Shown here piece by piece: positions 59,920 through 64,000 of a DNA stretch of 64,000 bases. The notes beneath the pieces are model-generated. The model ran no database searches and had not been told where the DNA came from. It saw only the letters and a list, made by a program, of their open reading frames with translations. Positions within the stretch are counted from its first letter, which is position 1. Every line of letters starts with the position of its first letter. The position numbers and the translations under genes are program-made. The stretch is from Phascolarctobacterium succinatutens CAG:287 (GTDB taxonomy: Bacteria; Bacillota; Negativicutes; Acidaminococcales; Acidaminococcaceae). The stretch lies in the NCBI RefSeq assembly GCF_000434895.1, contig NZ_FR892771.1, forward strand, positions 1,733 to 65,732, given 5' to 3'.

Positions 59920-60681
59920 CTAGAAGTATTTGTCCAAATCAGTCATATCTTCACCGCCTGCAGACTTTGCAGCCGGTTTGTCGCGCCTTGCCCAATTACG
60001 GATAGTAGCAAGGTGGTTTTTATAGCTCTTGCCGCTGGAAGCCATATATTCAGACAAGCGCTGTATACGCTGGTCCCAATCAGCAGGGAATTCAGCCTTC
60101 AGCTTCTCCAGATCATCATCAGACAGCAGCACGTTTTGATATTCGCCGTGTTTATGGCGGGGGGATTTTTTAGATATACTCTTATTCTTATCTTTATCTA
60201 TATCTTTATCTATATCTTCTTCTAGTGCGTTACCTTGCGTTACTGTAACGTTACATGTAACGTTACTTTCACCGTCAAGCTGTCCCGCTGCAAGCAGCTT
60301 TTGCTTTTCCCGGTGCTTCGCAACCCTTGCCCGCGTCTGCTCTCTGATTTCTGTCAGCCTGTCTGTGCTCTGGTACTTCTCCCAGCTTGACAGGAAAATC
60401 ATGTTGTTGATGATTTCTATCATGCCGAACTGTTCAAAGGTCTTCAGCGCAAGCCTTACAGTCGAAATAGGCTTGTTAAACTGCGTGGCCAGCATTTCGT
60501 CCGTATACGGGATTTCCTTTGTCAGATAGATAAAGCCGCCATCGTTGACATTACCGGCAAGGCAGAGCAGCTGCACCCACATCAGCAGAAGGCTGTCACC
60601 CTCCGGCATGCTGCCAATCTGTTTAATCTTGCGGTTGTCGAACATATCAACAGCAATCTTTATCCATTTCACGTCCGCCAC
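59920..60681 (-). CDS. Phage replisome organiser
   Basis: 253 residues (GTG start). N-terminal winged-helix domain of the replisome-organiser type (MADVKWIKIAVDMFDNRKIK, IPYTDEMLATQFNKPISTVR), acidic linker with DIDKDIDKDK, and a C-terminal part that would contact the loader. Binds iterons, which lie inside this gene. Confidence 0.88.
   Translation of the reverse strand: MADVKWIKIAVDMFDNRKIKQIGSMPEGDSLLLMWVQLLCLAGNVNDGGFIYLTKEIPYTDEMLATQFNKPISTVRLALKTFEQFGMIEIINNMIFLSSWEKYQSTDRLTEIREQTRARVAKHREKQKLLAAGQLDGESNVTCNVTVTQGNALEEDIDKDIDKDKNKSISKKSPRHKHGEYQNVLLSDDDLEKLKAEFPADWDQRIQRLSEYMASSGKSYKNHLATIRNWARRDKPAAKSAGGEDMTDLDKYF
60178..60267. other. Candidate phage replication origin (iterons plus AT-rich tract)
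   Basis: CGTTAC recurs at 60228, 60238, 60249 and 60261 (10-12 bp apart, one helical turn); the last two lie in GTAACGTTAC palindromes. Next to it (60178-60224) is an AT-rich tract with repeats of TATCTTTATC. Inside the organiser gene, as in many temperate phages. Confidence 0.65.
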
Positions 60682-60685
60682 TTTA

Positions 60686-61228
60686 TCAGCTCCCTTTCCA
60701 TGCCGCTTTGATTATATCCAGTTCCCATGGAGGTAAGGTCTCAACGCCCACACTTTTAGCTTCTGATACAACACTGTCTATCAGTCTTGACATCTCGGCT
60801 ATTGTATAGGTGCTGCTGCCATAATATGCTATTAGACTGGTATATTCTCCATGTTGGTCAATAGTATCTGTCAACCAGCCCAGGCCATTACCACCCCACC
60901 GCGTTGAAAACTGCGGCACGGAAGAAGTAAGCATCTCTAAAGTTGTGAAACTACCAACCTCACGTATATTTTTCTGATATACTACCGTTTTCGGTGCGTT
61001 AATCTTTTCCCCAATCTTATGGCACAATTCCCAACAATAGTTGTAAGCCCTAAGACTTCTTCTTTCTTTTTTAGGTTCGATGGATATCGTATATGGCTTC
61101 TTATCGCCCTGCATTGCGTTCATGACTTCAAAAACATCCTGCCTATACAAACTATCAAGCACCACCGTAAACTCTATTGTAGAGCTCATACAGGCCACGT
61201 CAGCTATATGTTTAATCTGTGCTTTCAC
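60686..61228 (-). CDS. NinB-like recombination protein
   Basis: 180 residues (GTG start). KKERRSLRAYNYCWELCHKI near residue 55 and HGEYTSLIAYYGSSTYTIAEM near 125 are the NinB (YbcN) signatures; it binds ssDNA and works in the Orf/RecFOR-like pathway of phage recombination. Confidence 0.85.
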   Translation of the reverse strand: MKAQIKHIADVACMSSTIEFTVVLDSLYRQDVFEVMNAMQGDKKPYTISIEPKKERRSLRAYNYCWELCHKIGEKINAPKTVVYQKNIREVGSFTTLEMLTSSVPQFSTRWGGNGLGWLTDTIDQHGEYTSLIAYYGSSTYTIAEMSRLIDSVVSEAKSVGVETLPPWELDIIKAAWKGS

Positions 61229-61240
61229 GTTTCCACCGCC

Positions 61241-61525
61241 CTAAAGATAGCTTTTGCCTATCAACGCCCGGAATTCTTCTCGGCTATGCCCCAGGGCTTC
61301 ATACTTACGCTGTGCGTGCTGTTTGATTTTTTGGTCAAGCACCTGGTTATTATTATGTATGCCAGCCGCGCCGTTATGATGATAGTTGCACAACGGCACT
61401 ACAAAACCGTGTTTGTCGCTGATTTTCCGCAGCGCAGTTCCGAAAAATACGTGATGCACTGCTTCCCGCGGTCTGCCGCAGACTATGCAAAATTCCATGT
61501 TATCCGTTACAATAGACTTTTTCAC
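61241..61525 (-). CDS. HNH-like phage protein
   Basis: 94 residues from a GTG at 61525 overlapping the preceding TGA (GTGA). CIVCGRPREAVHHVFFG near residue 15, PLCNYHHNGAAGIHNN near 50: Cys2 and His-rich pattern of an HNH-type (NinG/DUF968-like) structure-specific nuclease. Confidence 0.75.
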   Translation of the reverse strand: MKKSIVTDNMEFCIVCGRPREAVHHVFFGTALRKISDKHGFVVPLCNYHHNGAAGIHNNNQVLDQKIKQHAQRKYEALGHSREEFRALIGKSYL

Positions 61526-62181
61526 TGTGCGTCCGCCCGCTTTCTTAGGCTGTTCATGCATTGCGCCCATTGCGCTGCAGTGATATCCCGCAAGTTATTG
61601 AGCTGCAGGCTTTGCGCGATGCCTGCCACATCAACGCCCTTCTGCTTTGCCATCGTCTGCAGCTGCGCCAGCTGATAGCTGCTCACCTTGTCGGTATGCT
61701 TCGTTGCAGCCTTCGTCTGGCGGGAAGCCTGTGGCTCGGTTCTGTGGCTTTCACCATACTTGCTGTCCCGCAAGCCACGATACACATCAGCCGCAACGCC
61801 GATGCACTTCATAGCGTTGCCCAGCGCGTCGGTAAGGCACATTTTATAGGCTTCGTCATTGGGAACAAGCCCGTTTTTGTTTTTCTCGACGATGAAGTCA
61901 CCGCCGCAGCCGTAGACCGGTTCGCTCCAGCCCTCTCCATCGTGATACATAAGCGCAACAGTCAGGAACAATAAAATCTGTCCGTCACCGCACTGGAACG
62001 TCTTTTCATCGGCGATGTTAAACTTCCAGCCAATACCGCACGGACCGAAAACCGAAGTCATAGCTTCAATCTTCCACTGCGGATTAATGTCGCTTTTGCC
62101 TTTTAAGTTGCCGCCCTGGATAGGCTTGATGGCTTCGGCAGGCGGAGCGGCAAGCTGACTATAAAATTTCATGTTATCCAT
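61522..62181 (-). CDS. Single-strand annealing protein (Sak/DUF1071-like)
   Basis: 219 residues. WKIEAMTSVFGPCGIGWKF near 38 and CLTDALGNAMKCIGVAADVY near 120 match the annealing-protein type of phages (Rad52-like). C-terminal Lys-rich linker and small helical domain. Acts with Gp157, NinB and SSB in phage recombination. Confidence 0.8.
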   Translation of the reverse strand: MDNMKFYSQLAAPPAEAIKPIQGGNLKGKSDINPQWKIEAMTSVFGPCGIGWKFNIADEKTFQCGDGQILLFLTVALMYHDGEGWSEPVYGCGGDFIVEKNKNGLVPNDEAYKMCLTDALGNAMKCIGVAADVYRGLRDSKYGESHRTEPQASRQTKAATKHTDKVSSYQLAQLQTMAKQKGVDVAGIAQSLQLNNLRDITAAQWAQCMNSLRKRADAQ

Positions 62182-62192
62182 AATAGGCCGCC

Positions 62193-62684
62193 TTATTTAA
62201 TCTGCAGGTTCTGGCGCGCTACCAGTTCGCAGCCAGGTACAGTTTCACCGGCCTTGATAGCCTTTTTGACTGCAACCTTGTCCAGCTCCGGATCTTTGAA
62301 TTTCAGGAATTCTTCCGGAACATCGCCGATGCACTTTGCGTCAAACTCTACCGCTTCGCTTTTGCGGAAGCTCATGGCCACCTTCGCACTTTCAAACTTT
62401 TTGCCGTTCAGATAGCGGCTCAAAAAGCCTCTAAGGCTTTCCGCCTTGGCCTTCTTAGCCTTTTCACGTTCTGCAAAAGCGTTCTTCTGCGCTTTCAAAG
62501 CTTCTGCCTCCGCTAACAGGTTTTTATACCAGCAGCCCAGGTTCTCAATCTTCTTGTCGCGCTCCATTTCCAGAGCAGCGATTGCTTCAAGGTCGATGAT
62601 TTCACCGCTTTCGGTATCTACAACGCGGCTTTCGTCCAATTTGACGCAGGCCGCCAGTCTTTCGTCTATATCAAACAGTTTCAT
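62193..62684 (-). CDS. Siphovirus Gp157-like protein
   Basis: 163 residues. Helical N-terminal half (LEAIAALEMERDKKIENLG, WYKNLLAEAEALKAQK), basic REKAKKAKAESLRGFL and beta C-terminal KVAMSFRKSEAVEF..., the pattern of Gp157. AAAGGAGGCATAGC is its ribosome site. Presumed partner of the annealing protein. Confidence 0.88.
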   Translation of the reverse strand: MKLFDIDERLAACVKLDESRVVDTESGEIIDLEAIAALEMERDKKIENLGCWYKNLLAEAEALKAQKNAFAEREKAKKAKAESLRGFLSRYLNGKKFESAKVAMSFRKSEAVEFDAKCIGDVPEEFLKFKDPELDKVAVKKAIKAGETVPGCELVARQNLQIK

Positions 62685-62685
62685 G

Positions 62686-62847
62686 CTATGCCTCCTTTAA
62701 ACTTACGTTGTTTACGATGTTCTGCAGCTCCCGGGTGGTAAGGCCGGCAAACTGATCCATGTTAAACATTTCTTTGGTAATGCCTTTTGCAAGCAGCTGA
62801 TTTTGGAAGTAGTCCATTGTCAGGCCGTCATAATCTCTTTCGTTCAT
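62686..62847 (-). CDS. Small phage protein of unknown function
   Basis: 53 residues, MNERDYDGLTMDYFQNQLL... to ...NIVNNVSLKEA. Start at 62847 overlaps the LysM gene stop (ATGA), and its stop is one base before the Gp157 start. So it is a real link in the chain. Not recognised. Confidence 0.65.
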   Translation of the reverse strand: MNERDYDGLTMDYFQNQLLAKGITKEMFNMDQFAGLTTRELQNIVNNVSLKEA

Positions 62848-63107
62848 CTGCGCACCTCAATGGGAATCAGCACGATGTCCCCCGGCTGAAGGTCACCCTT
62901 CAAGTTGCTGATTTTCTTTGTATAAAAGATGACCTCGCGAATATCTCTGCTGTCGCCCTCGTGCTGCATGGTGTCACCCACCAGGTGCCAAAGGGTATCC
63001 CCTTCGCAGGCCGTAGCCTTGACAACATATTTTTCCGTCGGACGTGTTGCATCCCATGCAGCCCAAACGCAGCAGGCTACCAGCAGAATGAACAATACTT
63101 TTTTCAT
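62844..63107 (-). CDS. LysM-domain anchored protein
   Basis: 87 residues. N-terminal membrane or signal helix (VLFILLVACCVWAAW), then a LysM-like domain (YVVKATACEGDTLWHLVGDT to LQPGDIVLIPIE, in two parts) that could bind peptidoglycan. Unusual in an early operon. Confidence 0.75.
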   Translation of the reverse strand: MKKVLFILLVACCVWAAWDATRPTEKYVVKATACEGDTLWHLVGDTMQHEGDSRDIREVIFYTKKISNLKGDLQPGDIVLIPIEVRR

Positions 63108-63109
63108 AT

Positions 63110-63316
63110 CTACAACTCCTTCACGTTAAACGGATCAGTCACATCCTTGCCGTCATATGTGCTGAGGAACTCTTCCAAAGATTCCCGGCGGCATTTAAGG
63201 TTGCCAAGCTTCATGAATCTCAGCAAACCGGATTTTTTGAGCTTGTAAACATAGTCAACATTACATTTCAGAAGTTTGCTTACTTCAGCAACAGTCAAAA
63301 GCTCAATACTTGCCAT
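63110..63316 (-). CDS. Excisionase-like HTH protein
   Basis: 68 residues from ATG 63316 (GGGAGGGTGAGATT before it). MerR-type helix-turn-helix with LLTVAEVSKLLKCNVDYVYKLKKSG and FMKLGNLKCRRESLEEFL, as in HTH_17/excisionase (given here in pieces: LTVAEVSKLLKCNVDYVY, KLGNLKCRRESLEEF). Controls early genes or excision. Confidence 0.75.
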   Translation of the reverse strand: MASIELLTVAEVSKLLKCNVDYVYKLKKSGLLRFMKLGNLKCRRESLEEFLSTYDGKDVTDPFNVKEL

Positions 63317-63358
63317 AATCTCACCCTCCCTTCTTCCCTCACTTCTCCGCATCAGTGC

Positions 63359-63364
63359 TATAAT
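63359..63364 (+). promoter_or_regulatory. Extended -10 promoter of the divergent gene
   Basis: TGCTATAAT (TGn plus TATAAT) on the plus strand, 28 nt before the start of the next gene with AGGAGGTGA in between. Confidence 0.6.
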
Positions 63365-63391
63365 TAAGCTACAGACAGGAGGTGAAATAAT

Positions 63392-63952
63392 ATGAATATA
63401 CATAACGACGCAATGGATTTATTAAGGTACATTTATGATGGCCTTTCAGAAGGATATGATTCCTACAATGTCAGCGAAGATAAGCTGGAAGCTATGAGCC
63501 CTAATGACAGAACATCATTTCTTGCTTCTGTAAACTATTTGAAACAAGAAAATTTTGTTAAGCCATACGCCGAATATAAAGGCGTTCCTGTTAGTGTTAA
63601 AATCACCTCTAAAGGTACAAAGGCTATTGAGAAAATTTCCACTGTGCAGCCGGCCGCAAACATCATTGTCAATAGCAACGTTTCCGGTATCGTTGGTCAG
63701 AACATTACAGGAAACACTATCAATCAAGGTTTGTCTATCGCTGATTTTCAAGCTATACTACAAGCCACCATTAGCGACAAGCAAGACCTGCAAAAAATTC
63801 AAGAAGAGCTTTCACCTCTTTTTAAACGGATGGAAATCGGTTCTCCGTTAGAAAAAGGTCTGCTTTCGTCCGCTAAAGAACATCTGGAAAACTATCAAAC
63901 TATGTACGGTTCACTTTTACAGGTCATCGGTACCTATCTGCTCGCAAAGTAG
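63392..63952 (+). CDS. Winged-helix protein of unknown function (lysogeny side)
   Basis: 186 residues, strong AGGAGGTGA site. N-terminal 80 residues look like a winged helix (AMDLLRYIYDGLSEG, VNYLKQENFV, VSVKITSKGTKAIEKI). Then a hydrophobic beta-like stretch (NIIVNSNVSGIVGQNITGN) and a C-terminal helical domain. It is the only prophage gene in view read rightward, so it is likely expressed in the lysogen. No known function; not a standard CI repressor. Confidence 0.6.
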   Translation: MNIHNDAMDLLRYIYDGLSEGYDSYNVSEDKLEAMSPNDRTSFLASVNYLKQENFVKPYAEYKGVPVSVKITSKGTKAIEKISTVQPAANIIVNSNVSGIVGQNITGNTINQGLSIADFQAILQATISDKQDLQKIQEELSPLFKRMEIGSPLEKGLLSSAKEHLENYQTMYGSLLQVIGTYLLAK

Positions 63953-64000
63953 CGGTAAAATATTTTCATTTAAAAATTTAAATTCTTCGGCCTTGATTGC

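Overview
The window reads as chromosome of a diderm Firmicute (Negativicutes; an Acidaminococcaceae or Phascolarctobacterium-like host is my best guess, made from gene content only) followed by most of a prophage. The housekeeping genes are of Firmicutes type (YqeG, YhaM, TrmK, Nif3/DUF34, PyrK/PyrD type 1B, a PyrR-style attenuator). The lysis region of the phage carries spanin-like proteins, which only make sense in a host with an outer membrane.

Host part, 0.1-29.9 kb, almost all on the minus strand. (1) 0.1-4.8 kb: an operon of OmpR-type response regulator, sensor kinase, YqeG phosphatase, a nitrilase-family amidase and a frame-broken D-Ala-D-Ala dipeptidase. (2) 5.0-8.1 kb: trmK, nif3, yhaM and a YgjP-type metallopeptidase. 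(3) 8.3-13.0 kb: the phosphate-uptake operon pstS-pstC-pstA-pstB-phoU. Upstream of pstS are four 6-bp repeats at an exact 11-bp period, a textbook Pho box; a hairpin sits between pstS and pstC, and a small mobile-type repeat between pstB and phoU. (4) 13.0-23.1 kb: the complete UMP pathway, pyrB-pyrC-carA-carB-pyrK-pyrD-pyrF-pyrE, led by a sigma-A promoter, a PyrR-binding hairpin and a terminator; a roughly 90-bp tandem repeat follows pyrE. (5) 23.2-29.9 kb: a membrane acyltransferase with a repeat element inside its reading frame, pgi, an FKBP isomerase, two secreted proteins of unknown role and isoaspartyl dipeptidase.

Junction, 29.9-32.1 kb: largely non-coding. It holds a Fic-family gene behind a promoter set in inverted GGGGA(A/G)CA repeats, and an amber-interrupted scrap of a phage large terminase unrelated to the prophage that follows.

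Prophage, 32.1-64 kb, a lambda-like (siphovirus-type) phage read right to left on the minus strand; its right end, with integrase and repressor, lies beyond the window. From right to left: a divergent lysogeny-side gene pair at 63.3 kb; recombination and replication genes (Gp157, annealing protein, HNH protein, NinB, replisome organiser with internal iterons, DnaC-like loader, SSB); many small Cys-rich proteins; a sigma-like late regulator; a tRNA-Tyr; terminase, portal, MuF-type head protein, scaffold, capsid, connectors, tail tube, a tail chaperone pair with a -1 slippery site, tape measure, tail tip and fibres; then holin, endolysin and a nested spanin-like pair.

Most unusual points: a MuF head protein with a C-terminal metalloprotease-like domain that is cut off by a 260-bp, 95 percent identical direct repeat which a single recombination could remove; an A AAA AAC frameshift site joining two tail chaperones; the nested spanin-like pair; and the Pho box.
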